Origin: Megascapheus bottae | Lineage: Eukaryota; Chordata; Mammalia; Rodentia; Geomyidae | Direction of reading: 5' to 3' | DNA: 64,000 nt | Assembly (NCBI GenBank): GCA_024803745.1 | Contig: JANJXV010000013.1 | Span: forward strand, 16,055,501-16,119,500 | Part shown: piece after piece, positions 23,061 to 34,604 of the stretch | Layout: each line of letters opens with the position of its first letter | Position numbering within the stretch: the stretch's first letter is position 1 | The notes under the pieces: model-generated | What the model was told of the DNA's origin: nothing | Databases searched by the model: none | The model's input: the letters and a program-made list of their open reading frames with translations, nothing else | Position numbers and translations under genes: made by a program

Positions 23061-23079
23061 AAATAACTTCAAGGTTTTC

Positions 23080-23990
23080 TTGTTAAAGAAACAACACATT
23101 TCATCTTTCAAATATTTCATTTCAAACGATTACAAATTTATCATTCAGTTAGATGAGAGACAGGATTCAGAGAAATCATGAGCTAAGATTCAAGTCATCA
23201 TTGCATTAATTTTGGTAAACCACAAATCACAGCATCAAAAGAGACTCATGGGGGAAGCAGGTCCAATGGTGAGCCACCTAGACAAGTGTGCTCTACATGT
23301 GAACTAGTTATTCTTTAGTGTTCCTTATCTCTGCACACCACAAATGTGGACACTGTGAAATGATGAGCCCGATGACTCTACACTAGGTATCAATTTGTCA
23401 TTTCCCTCCTCTTCCTTTCCTTGGGATATGAATATGTCTTATAGTTTCAAAAATGCTTCCTTGCAATAAAATCTAGGTTTCAGTGGCTCAAATCTGATAC
23501 TTTGACTCCAGATAAAACCAAAGGGAGTGAGGTTGATGTGGAAATACTGGGCCATTTTCAGCAAGTTTCTATTCTTGGCCACAGACTAAGTAGCTAGGAC
23601 ACAAGACAGAATTTCAAATGAAGAATTTTCCATGGTCTCTCTCTCTCCTCCCTCTACCTTGCTTCTAATTCCTATACTATATTTTCTCTGTGAGCATGAA
23701 ATTGAAATTTTTTTCTAATACCACCTCCCTTAGATTCTTTTTCAATTTCTTTAGATTCTGGTCTAAAGGTTCAAATGCAATTGTGAGCCAATGTTCAGAG
23801 TCATGCCCATGTTTGAGTTTGTAATGGAGAAAGTAGCAAAATGCACTGGCCATTGTTTGTCACATACCTCAAGTATATATGTTAACTGTGCTTTATTTAG
23901 CTCATTAGTAGCCTTATACTTTGGTCTACAGTGTGACTGTTGTTGCCTGCCATGTTCTGCCTCATAGCAGAGCTCATTGTGTTATTACAA

Positions 23991-23992
<2 letters not shown>
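23080..23992. other. No gene or repeat recognised
   Basis: Unique-looking DNA between the L1 and a TG array. Confidence 0.4.

Positions 23993-24030
<38 letters not shown>
23993..24030. repeat. (TG)n microsatellite
   Basis: About 19 TG units abutting the next SINE. Confidence 0.97.
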
Positions 24031-24031
<1 letters not shown>

Positions 24032-24255
24032 TACTGGGGCTTGAATTTAGGGCCCTGGCATTGTCACTTAGCTTTTTTGCTCAAGGTTAGCACTATGCAA
24101 CTCGAGCCACACCTCCACTTCTGTTTTATTGGTGGTTAGTGGAAGATAAAAGTCTCACGGACTCTTCCTGTCCACATTGGCTTTGAACTGCCATCCTCAG
24201 ATCTCAGCCTTCTGGGTAGCTAGGTTTATAGGAATGAACCACCAATACCTGATGT
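24031..24255 (-). mobile_element. Type B SINE
   Basis: Reverse copy: GGGGCTTGAATTTAGGGCCC then GCTCAAGGTTAGCACTATGC and ATCCTCAGATCTCAGCC. Confidence 0.8.
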
Positions 24256-25709
24256 TTTAACCTAGCCCAATCATTGTTACTGTGGTGGAATTGATACTTC
24301 TCACCCCAAAAGTACAAATAACTATATGAACCTAATAATTCTGAAATGAAAATGTTATCAAATAACATATATGAAGCATTAGTATAATGGCTGATGAAGT
24401 ATGTTTGAATATATAGAAAACAGAACAAAAATTATAAAGAAATAGAAAGTAATTTTAATAGTTTGAACATAGAAACAGAAGGTAATGGAAGTATTTTCAT
24501 TAATTTGATCTTGTTTATATGCAGACTACATGATAAAAATAAGAACATATTTCTAAGCAATAATAACTCTCAATAAGGTTATATACTTTTATTATATTTT
24601 GTAATGCAAGTAATATTTTTAAACCCCAGATTTTGTTTCCAAGCCAAAAAATTCTTTTGTAAAATACATAGTGTTATTAAGATAGCTTACAAAGCATTGG
24701 CCATTTGTTAAAATACATCCTTTATGCAGCAAAAAGAATATCATTTTCATCAAAATAACTATTCTCTTTATTCACTTATATCTATTTCCTAAACACATTT
24801 TATTTATTTTTTGAAATATGAGACACCATGGAGTGGCCTCTTATTCTTTCTTCCTGATCGATATTATTGCCATTTACTATTTGTGAAAGCTCCATTATCT
24901 TTTCACTCCCATTTCTTTTTTCTAAGTATTTCCAAAAATACAAATGACAAACCCTTTCCATTGTCCCTGATAACTCTGCTGCTTCTTCCTCTACATTAAA
25001 CTCAGGGAAAACATCCTGCTCAGGCTCATAGGCTTGGCAAAGGATAAGGATTTTCTGTAAGCTTTTTTCCAACTAGAAAACTCTCTGCTCTAGCAGCTTT
25101 TAAGTTTTCTTGGCAGTAACTCCAAGAACTTCCCAAATGTCCATCATCTTTAGCTTCATTTGTAAACAACCTGGCACATTAGTAAGAAACCTGGGCAGTA
25201 TTATGATGACAAGCAGACAAACATTCCTCCCCACAAAGTGACACAAGTTTCACCTATGTGTGGAATGGAAATCAGGATAGGACTTTGGAAATTCAGTGGC
25301 GACACTCTGGGGGAGCATGCTCCATTACCTGTCTCATCAGCTCATTGCCCCGAGCTTTCCCAGTGCCTGGAATCTGGGTAGGTTCTCTGACACTCTTGTC
25401 TCCTCCCTGCACACTCCCTACAGTGCACAGATGTGAGCTCACATGATAACATGGGCTTACTCTTCATTCCATGAAGTCTACCTGAAGATAAATTCTATGA
25501 AAAATGTCACTGGTTCCTACAATGCTTTTACCTACAAAATTAGTGTTCGGATTCAACATGAGTGGATTGGACTACCATATTGTATGTCAGAATATTCACC
25601 AAGATTTTCCTGGGTCCAATATCTGAGTTTTATATTTCCTCCCTGCCTCAATCACTTCCTTGAACATTTTGCTGCATCCCAAATCCTGCATTGTGGGTTT
25701 AGTTCATAC
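24256..25709. other. Unassigned DNA downstream of the OR52N-group gene
   Basis: Includes a 90-codon minus-strand open frame (24800-25072) that I do not recognise. No other gene seen. Confidence 0.4.
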
Positions 25710-26660
25710 TCAAACTGTCTTCCTGCCTAAAAACAATTTGATCACTCCTTCCTGGATCTGCTTGGTCTTCACTCCATAGATAATTGGATTCAAGGTGGGG
25801 GGCAGCAACAGGTAAAGATTGGCTATGAGAATATGGACGTGGTGGGGTATGGTGTGCTCTCCAAAGCGGTGAGTGAAGAAGTTGAAGAAGGCTGGGACAT
25901 AGGTGATGACGATAGCACAGATGTGTGAAGTGCAGGTGCTGAAGGCTTTGTGGCGAGCATCTGCAGATGACAGAGCCAGAACCGCCCGGATAATAAGAGT
26001 GTAAGACATGAAGATACAGACCATATCAAATCCCCCAATCAATAAGGCAGCTATGAGACCATAAATGACATTGATCTTGATATTGCCACAGGATAACTTG
26101 GCCACAGACATATGGTCACAATAGGTATGGTGGATGAGGTTGCCCTTGCAGTAGGGAAGACGCTTGATCAGGAAAGTAAAGGGGATCATGATCAAGACGT
26201 TTCGAGCAAAGGTGGCTAAGCCAACCTTGGTAATGACAGCGTTGGTCAGAATAGTGGCATAGCGCAGTGGGTAGCAGATGGCCACATAGCGGTCCAGGGC
26301 CATGAGCATGAGCACGCCAGACTCCATGCCCGCCAGCATGTGGATGAAAAACATCTGGACAAGGCAGGCATTAAAGCCGATCGCCTTGAGATTGAGCCAA
26401 AAGATGCACAGCATGCTCGGGACAAATGTATTGCACCCGGAAATGTCTGTGAGGGAGAGCATGGCTAAGAAGTAATACATGGGCCGATGCAGGGCCTCCT
26501 CGTGGCTGATGAGATAGATGAGCCCACCGTTCCCCGCGACCGCAATGAAGTACATACAGCAGAAGGGCAGGGAGACCCACAGGTGTGCCGCTTCCAGCCC
26601 TGGGATCCCATTGAGGATGAAGTACGCTGGCGTCAGGCTGGAGCCATTTATCCCACTCAT
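25710..26660 (-). CDS. OR52N-group olfactory receptor, intact
   Basis: Intact 316-residue class I receptor on the minus strand. Seen: NGS glycosylation site at 5-7, GN at 43-44, LHRPMYYFLAML at 57-68, Cys99 and Cys171/181/191, MALDRYVAICYP at 120-131, MSYTLIIRAV at 218-227, KAFSTC at 238-243 and PPTLNPIIYGVKTKQIQ at 287-303. It belongs with OR52N2/N4-type receptors but differs in TM2-loop 1 (SGCNTFVPSML), so I do not assign a member number. The ATG at 26658-26660 gives the family start MSGINGSS. The frame stays open upstream to an ATG at 26753. If the acceptor at 26707-26708 is used, the only upstream in-frame ATG left is at 26703-26705; it would add 15 residues with a hydrophobic run (LLLFLI). 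It points away from its downstream neighbour, the OR52N5-like gene, on the opposite strand. Confidence 0.96.
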   Translation of the reverse strand: MSGINGSSLTPAYFILNGIPGLEAAHLWVSLPFCCMYFIAVAGNGGLIYLISHEEALHRPMYYFLAMLSLTDISGCNTFVPSMLCIFWLNLKAIGFNACLVQMFFIHMLAGMESGVLMLMALDRYVAICYPLRYATILTNAVITKVGLATFARNVLIMIPFTFLIKRLPYCKGNLIHHTYCDHMSVAKLSCGNIKINVIYGLIAALLIGGFDMVCIFMSYTLIIRAVLALSSADARHKAFSTCTSHICAIVITYVPAFFNFFTHRFGEHTIPHHVHILIANLYLLLPPTLNPIIYGVKTKQIQEGVIKLFLGRKTV

Positions 26661-26706
26661 GCTGATCAAAAACAAAAGAAGCTTCTCTCTGCCCAAATAG
26701 AACATC

Positions 26707-27688
26707 CTGTTCAATAAAAGGGATGACAGTATTTTCTTCCAGTGACTAAGCATGAAGGTTGTTTTGCAAACTGTCTGTATATAAATTTCTGAGACTAGTT
26801 TCTTTTACCTTCTTGTTTGTATGATAGTCACTAAATCAAAAGTCTAAGTGTTCAGGTTCTGGCCGGATGTGGCTTGGTGCTGTAACTGTTTATTTGTACC
26901 ACCTTACATTCCCAGGACATTCCCCACAAACCAATCTCCAAGTTACAGAAGGAAGAAAGGACTTCTCATAGAACTGAAGTCCTAGAAATCCTACTTGATG
27001 TGTTCCCTGCATTGCAGTCCATCAAATTAGGTGAAGATCTGAACACTAAGCAAAGCTCTGATGGAGTCTGGCTTGGTTATATGTAAGTGACAACTTAGTG
27101 AATCTGGACTCTCCAAATTAAAATAATGAAAGACAGGCACATGCATATGCATTTACTCATACCCAGGCAAAGATTAACTAATATTCTTTTAAAGTCACAG
27201 TCATGTACATTTCGCATTTTATCTGTAACTGTGGCTGTTCAAAATGATGGATTTCTGTAGTATTTCTATTTAGCTAATGACACTGCTACTATTAAACCAG
27301 TTTTCTATACTGTTTATTTTTTCTCAATATACCTGTTCCCAGATATGCAAATATGATATGTAGCAGGTTATGTATCTATGCATGCTTCATCATGCTCTTG
27401 CTTTATAGATACTATGTGATCACAATTGTTCTCTCACCTTTGGATGAATTATTTGATCTCCAAGTAGTTTTACAGTATTTTTATTAATATGATAATAGTA
27501 GCTTACTAAAATAATATTCAGTAGAGGAAACCTTCGTTAACTTATGAATTAAGAATTTGGGAGGCATTAGCCTTCCATCTGACTTGTCTATTTTAAGATG
27601 GAGATCTTTATTTTAAGCTTCTCTAATTTAAGTTTAGTATATTTATTCGTAAGAAAATTCTTCTTCCCCATATATTTTGCTTTGAAAA
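26707..27688. other. Upstream region of the OR52N-group gene (minus)
   Basis: Begins with the candidate splice acceptor (AG 26707-26708, minus). The rest is unique-looking DNA with no gene seen. Confidence 0.4.
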
Positions 27689-27698
27689 AAATCTTTCT

Positions 27699-27888
27699 GG
27701 GTCAGGAGTTTTGCGTAGTTGTAGAGTGCTGGCCTAGCATGAAGACCCGAATTCGATTCCTCAGTAACACATACATAGAAAAAAAGCCAGAAGTGGTGCT
27801 GAGGCTCAAGTGGTAGAGCTCTAGCCTTGAGAAAAAGTCCAAAGACAGTCTTCAGGCCCTGAGCTCAAGCCAAGGACTGGCAAAAAAA
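27699..27888 (+). mobile_element. Type A SINE
   Basis: Dimer with a short deletion in the left monomer. Flanking repeat AATCTTTCT on both sides. Confidence 0.9.
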
Positions 27889-27898
27889 AAATCTTTCT

Positions 27899-30542
27899 TT
27901 AGGCATTGCTTGACTTTGATGATTAACTTGAATTAAATATTTCCTCTGATGTGCATATTTTATTGCAATTTCACAATAAAAGCATATGTTATAACATTTT
28001 AATCTCCCTACAAAAGATACTTTGTTAAAGTTTTGTTGCTTCTCTTTCTCAGTCACTGTTGTGGAGTATAGCTTAGCGTTCACTCAAAATTTTTCTTCAA
28101 TTATTATGTTCAGCCAATGATAAACTTTACAAATGTTCAGATACAAGTAAATGATCTCTAATACTAGTCTGACAAAGTATAATCTTCATGAAAACAGGAA
28201 GGCATTCAAATTACTTATTTCTGAAAACCTTTCTTCAATCTAAAGAGCATTCAACAGTGAATCAAATAGATAATAGAAAATGTATCCATAACCTGGAATA
28301 TTATGATCAAAAGGTAGTTTATTTAGTACTGTTGCACTTATTTTAATATTATCATGATTTTTCACTCTGTAACAGACATAAGCAAATTACGTCTAGCCCA
28401 CTCTTCAGACCTTTTACACACTCACAGCTAAAACTAACATCCTTCCACTGGCCTACAGTGTACAATGTTTTTCACAGTTAGGTAGATTGAAATCACTGAA
28501 TATTTCCTTACCTTCCAGTCTACCAAGTCATTCATATCAACTAGAGGTTCCCAAATCTCACCAAATATATGAGGACATTTCCCTTGGCCATTTTCACTGC
28601 TGAATACATCATTTCTTCGATGTGACACTGGAACAAGCTTCCAACAACCTCAGGTCTCTGCTCGGTGCCAGCATCACAGCAAAGCTTTCCCACCTCTCCA
28701 TATGGGACTGCAACTGCGAGACTCTCCAGCTCAGCTTGGTATAGCATCTCCCATTGCAGCATCTCCATGCTCCCCAGTACTCCGAACTGCACACTGGCCC
28801 TCACTAGACACAAATAGCATGCACAGGGGTGTGTCTACCCGTTTCACTGCCATAGTCAGCACAATAAAAGAACTGGATGGCAGATGAACCAGTGGATTCC
28901 AAACCCTCTTTTTGGCTATTCGCTTTTACTGCTTAAATAAAAAATACTTTAAACAATTAGTGCTATGGCAAATGTGGAAACATAAGCATGCACCTCAAGG
29001 AAGGCAGATACCTCCAACCACTGTAGAACAAATGGAATTTCAGCTATTCTTGTTTAGGCAGTAAATAGAATTGATCCGTATAATTGCCTGTCTTGTTATT
29101 TAAAATATTCTAAGTGAATATACTACAGCTAAGTGAGGAGAAAGGAGATGTGGGTTCCTGAAGTTCAAATTCCCTAGAAAGAACATGCGATCATAGCCCT
29201 AGGTGCTTTCTAAGCCTGGCAAAACAGCACAGCACCCATGTGATTATCAGAAACGGGACTATGTGTTCCCCAGAGTTCCTTGTTCCTTCTGCACTGGTTC
29301 ATTTTTAGTAGTAGAAAGACTTACTACTTCCTAAGAATGACTCTTCCATCTCTGGAGCTCAGGGAAGATTCCTGTTCTTGGAGAGAATCAGCTTGCCTTC
29401 CCTCTTAGTCTTTGGCCTTCATCACAACAGCATCATGGTGTCTCTTTCTTTCCTCCAAATCTAAGCTGCATTCGCTTTTCCATTTTCCTGTCCCTCCTCA
29501 AAGCTAGTCACAACTCCCTTCACTTCCACGTTTGCTGGAATGATATAATTCAGAATCTTCCTTTACTCAACTACCCTCTGAAATCCCTTCTATTTAGTGG
29601 CAAACTTTCTTAAATGATTCAAACTCACCGTGATGTCACATGGTTTTTCACTGGCGTTCATGACTGGTATTACAATTGTGCTCCATTTAAGTGAAAGCTT
29701 GGATAATCAACTTAATGGTTTCTCTGGGGATTTTCCAAACATGTAGATAAAATTTTTACAAATAGAGATCCCATAGGTCTCCAATGGAAAAGAGGAAAAT
29801 TTCACTTTGTGGAAATTAGATCTATATTTAGAATGCACTTAAACACAGGGGAAGAAAGTCTTAAGTTTGTATACATTTTCCCTGAAAGGCCATGTGAACA
29901 CTTTCTGATATGGACAAATTGTCAATATGAAGTTACCACTGACTCCTAAGCTTTTCCAATTCCTGTGTATAATTCTTATCACAGTTTTATTCCCATGGCA
30001 GAAACAGAAGTTTAATTTCCTCCCAAAATGCTCATAAGTCTTTAAGAAACATGATAATATAACAGAAAACATCATGGCCACTCTCTAGCATATCCCAAGG
30101 GTGTGTAGAAGTACAGGCTGCCCACAAGAAACAGTAAGGTATCATTCAGTGTTATGTCTTTAATTTATACAGGGTGCTACATTAGTCAGAAACCCAGAAA
30201 ATCTTTACCCAGGAGCCAACTCCTTTACAAAACCACCTATCACCTTCTTCATGCCACCAAACACCCCTGAGTTTAGAGGCCTCATTTATCAGTTGTGGTA
30301 AATGGAAAACTAACAGTAATCTGTCCCCACAAAGTTTTCAGAATTCTAATATCTGTAACATTGGATAAGCTGGTATGTAAATAAATATTAGACCAACAAT
30401 GGAAGACAATGTGTGTGTGTGTGTGTGTGCATATACAGATAGATTGTATTAAAAAAAAGTTCAAGTGAACACAACAAAAAACTCTGAGAGTTCTAAGTCT
30501 GTAATATGAAAAGTATATATAATTACCCCCTTCCATTTAAAA
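27899..30542. other. 2.6 kb without recognised gene or repeat
   Basis: Contains a TG patch at 30411-30429 and a GC-richer block around 28600-28900 with short unrecognised minus-strand frames. Confidence 0.4.
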
Positions 30543-30552
30543 ATTTGAGTGG

Positions 30553-30728
30553 GGCCTGGGAGTTTGCCTAGCATGCACAAAGAGCAGAGTGGATTCCTTG
30601 GTATCACATACATAGAACAAAGCCTGATATGGTGCTGTGGGTCAAGTGGTAGAGTTCTAGCCTTGAGAAAGCCCAACAACAGTGCCTCAGACCCTGATTT
30701 CAAGGCCCAGGACTGGCAAAACAAATTT
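30553..30728 (+). mobile_element. Type A SINE, shortened left monomer
   Basis: The A-box part of the left monomer is deleted. Flanked by TTTGAGTGG on both sides. Confidence 0.85.
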
Positions 30729-30735
30729 TTTGAGT

Positions 30736-30930
30736 GGATGTGTTGGTATAGGCCTGTAATCCTAGCTACTCAGGAGATTGAGATTTTAGGATTATTGTTT
30801 GAAGCCAGCCTGAGAAAGAAAGTCCATAAAACTCTGTTCCCCAGTTAACCACCACAATGGAAGTGGAGCTGTACCTCAAGTGGTAGAGCACTAGCCTTGA
30901 GCAATGAATGCTCAGGGATGGCACCTTGGC
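30736..30930 (+). mobile_element. Type B SINE
   Basis: CCTGTAATCCTAGCTACTCA left part and CTCAAGTGGTAGAGCACTAG right part. Confidence 0.85.
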
Positions 30931-31030
30931 ACTGAGTGACAGAGTACTTGAGCAGAAGGATGAAACACCTGGGCTTGATTCCTAGTAACACATGCACACA
31001 CGGGCACATAAGTACACACACTCATGTTCA
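30931..31030 (+). repeat. Partial SINE-like tail with CA-rich patch
   Basis: GAGTACTTGAGCAGAAGGAT...GGGCTTGATTCCTAG resembles half of a tRNA-like monomer, followed by a short CA-rich run. Confidence 0.4.
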
Positions 31031-31149
31031 TAATCCAGAGAAAGATGACTGTACTTCCAAACTTCTTATTAGCTTTTCATTCTTTTTAGCTCATTGTACA
31101 CTAAACTTGTTTAAGGAATCTATATAAATTCCACATCAAAACTTCCCAA

Positions 31150-31440
31150 AGACATTATAAGAAGAAAATGTATAGCTCAATGTGTCATTTATAGCACAGA
31201 TATGAAAATACAAAAAAATCTGTATTAATTGAGCTTAGCAATGCATAAAGAAGATACTTCATAACTAATGGGAATTTATCTTGGAAATGTTTGAACTATT
31301 GAAACATCTATCAATATTCTTCAATCTAATAGCATAAAAGAAAAAAATACTATCATACAATATTTAGTATATTATCGTATCTAATACTTTAACTATTATC
31401 TTGAGATTAAATGCTTTCATTCTGATATAGAGATTAAAAC
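31150..31440 (+). mobile_element. Possible old L1 ORF2 relic
   Basis: Faint match to the ORF2 stretch before the catalytic region; no frame left. Confidence 0.35.
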
Positions 31441-31451
31441 AATTTGATAAT

Positions 31452-31655
31452 TCTAGAATCTGGTGGCTCATGCCTGTAATACTAACTACTCAGAAGACTT
31501 TTATAAAAACGGGGTAGAAAAATCCATAAAAATCCACCTCCAAAATAAGCAGCAAAAGTGTCAGACAGGAGGCGTGGCTCAAATGGTAGAGTAGCAATTA
31601 AATAAGCAAGTTACGTGAGTATAAGGCCAAGAGTTCAAAAATCAAGCACTGACAG
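31452..31655 (+). mobile_element. Type B SINE
   Basis: GGTGGCTCATGCCTGTAATA left and GGCGTGGCTCAAATGGTAGA right parts. Confidence 0.75.
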
Positions 31656-32094
31656 AATAACATACCAATACAAGGCCATAGAGAGAAACAAACTTTTTAA
31701 AAACTGTATTTGGATTTTAAATGGAATAGAAGATTTAAATGAATCACCTGCTAAAAGCTTACTTACAAATGCCTCGCACTGATCTTTATCTTCTGTCACA
31801 TGATAACAACTATCAAACTCCATTATCATTCTCAAAAGCCATAACCCGAGAGTCATAGCTCTCCCAGGAAGCTTTTGGTTAACAAAATCTTGGGAGATCC
31901 TTTTGACAAATGGCACATCTCAGGAGAATGTAAGTCAAATGGAGATATTTAGGTCAAGGCATATTTACAGACTTTTCAAATCTAGAAACATAAAAGTTAC
32001 TAAGCTCTTTCACATCCATTTCACTTTATTTACTCAAAAATGAAACCATTCTCAGCATTGTATATTGGAAAACAGCACAAAAAAATCTTATTTC

Positions 32095-32235
32095 CATTTT
32101 TGTTTGAGAAAGGCCTTGAACTTGCAATCCTCCTGCCTCAGCTTCTCCACTACTAGCTGGCCTCCAACCACAATCCTCAGATCTCAACCTCCTGAGTAGC
32201 TAGAATTATAGACATGAGTTACCAGCACCCACTTC
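32095..32235 (-). mobile_element. Type B SINE, left part, reverse
   Basis: CAATCCTCAGATCTCAACCT...CTGAGTAGCTAGAATTATAG, then a second B1-like stretch upstream. Confidence 0.7.
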
Positions 32236-32344
32236 AAACTCTTTTTATAACACTCATTGCATTATACACTCGGTTTTCCTGACTACATACCCTACAGGTG
32301 TAAGTTTATTTTCTTTCACCAACTTCACTCTCGTTACCCTTCGC

Positions 32345-33510
32345 AAATCAATTAATATAATTCAAAACATCAACAGGAGCAAGGACAAAAATCACATGCA
32401 GAAAAGGCATTTGACAAGATCCAACACCCCTTTATGTTAAAATCTCTGGAGAAACTAGGAATCCATGGAACATTCCTCAATATAATAAAGGCTGTGTATG
32501 AAAAACCCACAGCTAGTATTATACTTAATGGTAAAAAGCTAAAGCCATTCCCTCTAAAATCAGGAACGAGACAAGGATGCCCACCCTCTCCACTCCTCTT
32601 TAACATAGTATTAGAATTCCTAGCCAGTGCAATAAGGCAAGAAGCAAGCATAAAGGGGATCCAAATAGGGAAAGAGGAAGTAAAACTATCCCTCTTTGCA
32701 GATGACATGATTCTGTATTTAAAGAATCCTATAGACTCTACTCCCAAGCTCCTTGAGCTGATTCAAAACTTTGGAAGGGTAGCAGGGTATAAAATTAACC
32801 TTCAAAAATCAACTGCCTTGGGGCCAGGAGTTTGGCCTAGTGGTAGAGTGCTTGCCTAGCATGCACCAAGACCCGGGTTCGATTCCTTGGTACCATATAC
32901 TTAGAAAAAGCCAGAAGTGGTGCTGAGGCTCAAGTGGTAGAGTTCTAGCCTTGAGAAAAATCCAAGGACAGTCCTCAGGCCCTGAGCTTAAGCCCAAGAC
33001 TGGCAAAAAAAAATCAACTGCCTTCCTCTATGCCAACAGTGAGAGGAATGAGGCAACAATCAGGAAAGCAACTACTTTTGCAATAGCCTCAAAGAAAATA
33101 AAGTACCTAGGAATTACCTTAACTAAGAATGTAAAGGACCTTTCAAACCCTGAAAAAGGAAATTAAAGCAGAACTGAGGAAATGGAAAAACCTCCCATGC
33201 TCCTGGATTGAAAGAATCAACACCGTGAAAATGACAATCTTGCCAAGGGCTATCTATAAATTCAACGCAATACCTATCAATATCCCAATGTCATTCTTTA
33301 AAGAAATAGAGGAGGTAATCGAAAATTTCATATGGAATAATAAAAGACCCCATATAGCAAAACACTTCTTAGCAGAAAGAACAGCACAGGAGGAATTTCA
33401 ATACCAAACTTTAGACTCTATTACAGAGCTACAATTATCAAAACAGCTTGGTACTGGCACAAGAACAGGCCTGAAGACCAATGGAATAGAACTGAGGACC
33501 AGATATTAAA
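32345..33510 (+). mobile_element. L1 ORF2 reverse-transcriptase fragment
   Basis: Translates as L1 ORF2 with recognisable RT blocks: [13 protein letters not shown], then [11 protein letters not shown] with the catalytic FADD at 32695-32706, then KYLGITLTK. Broken by a type A SINE at 32820 and frameshifts near 33150. Both ends are missing: no 5'UTR and no 3' end. Non-functional. Confidence 0.9.
32820..33008 (+). mobile_element. Type A SINE nested in L1 ORF2
   Basis: Full dimer. The 16-base repeat AAAAATCAACTGCCTT (32804-32819 and 33009-33024) is the duplicated L1 target, so the SINE is younger than the L1 fragment. Confidence 0.96.
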
Positions 33511-33615
33511 CCTTCTATCCTTTTATTCTCCATTCCTGACAATCTATATTTTCGCCTACTTGAAATCATGAAGTATTTGATATTTGCACAACATTCAAAC
33601 CAGGGTAAGCTCCTT
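33511..33615 (+). repeat. Left copy of a direct repeat of about 105 bp
   Basis: CCTTCTATCCTTTTATTCTC... to GGGTAAGCTCCTT. Near-identical to 34219-34334 apart from a few substitutions and a 9-base gap; the pair encloses an antisense L1 3' end. Confidence 0.93.
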
Positions 33616-34218
33616 TTTTCATATATTTTTATTGTAATTAATAGAAGGGTTACATGATATTTGTCAGATAGAAGGTGCATTAATTCACATACATTGATAC
33701 CCTTTAACATGTCTTGGTCCCCATTTCCCTCCCCCCTAACCCCACCCCTCATCTTGTTTTCCCCCCTTCCCTATCCAATTTCAAATAACCAAATACAAAT
33801 ATATCCAATATATCAGATAACAAAGTGAGATACTGTAACAATATGAGATAACCAAGGCACAGCAAAAGAGATGAGAGATAACATAATACATTAAGGGCAA
33901 CAATCACTCATAAATATGGCTTTTGTTTCTATATCCTGGAGGTCCTTACATTTAGCGTCAAACTATATGGCCTTATGTATCCAGGTTTTGCTCTATTGTA
34001 AATCTCTGCTAGGAGAGCCCAAGGTTTCTACTGATTATGACAAATGAGGGAAATCATTGAGCCTATGATCCTTTGAGTCTGGCTTACTTCAGTTAATATG
34101 ATTTTTTCTAAGTCTTTCCATTTCCTAACAAATGGGGCGATGTCGTTCTTTCTGACAGCAGCATAGAATTCCATTGTGTACAAATACCACGTCTTTTGAT
34201 CCATTCATCAACTGACTC
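33616..34218 (-). mobile_element. L1 ORF2 end plus 3'UTR, antisense
   Basis: Complement of the 3' end found at 22450-23060, with the A-rich tail at the left. Bounded on both sides by the direct repeat of about 105 bp. Confidence 0.9.
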
Positions 34219-34334
34219 CCTTCTATCCTTTTATTCTCCATTCCTGACAATCTACATTTTCACCTACTTGAAATCATGAAGTATTTGATATTTGCATACA
34301 TGGCACAACGTTCAAAGCAGGGTAAGCTACTTTA
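34219..34334 (+). repeat. Right copy of a direct repeat of about 105 bp
   Basis: Counterpart of 33511-33615 with an extra ATACATGGC. Confidence 0.93.
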
Positions 34335-34356
34335 TCTTCTTAAAATGTACCATTTC

Positions 34357-34600
34357 TTGACTAGCGAGGTGGCTCGCCCTTGTAATCCTAACTGCTCAGA
34401 GGGCTGAGATCTGAGGATCAAGGTTCAAAGCCAGCCCAGGGACAAAAGGACCTGAGACTCTTATCTCCAATTAATATCTAGAAAATGGGAAGTGGGGCTT
34501 GGCTCAAGGGTAGGGCAGTAGCCTTAAGCTGAAGAGCTCAGGGACAGCGCCCAGGCAGAGTTCAAGCCCTGTGGCCCCCACACACCTACACACACCAAAA
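34357..34600 (+). mobile_element. Type B SINE
   Basis: GCGAGGTGGCTCGCCCTTGT start and a right half ending CAGAGTTCAAGCCCTGTGGC. Confidence 0.85.
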
Positions 34601-34604
34601 AAGT

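Noticed and set aside
32434..33510. Reverse transcriptase frames as a possible retron-like or host RT
   Set aside because: They are L1 ORF2 by motif order, with frameshifts, a nested SINE and no ends.
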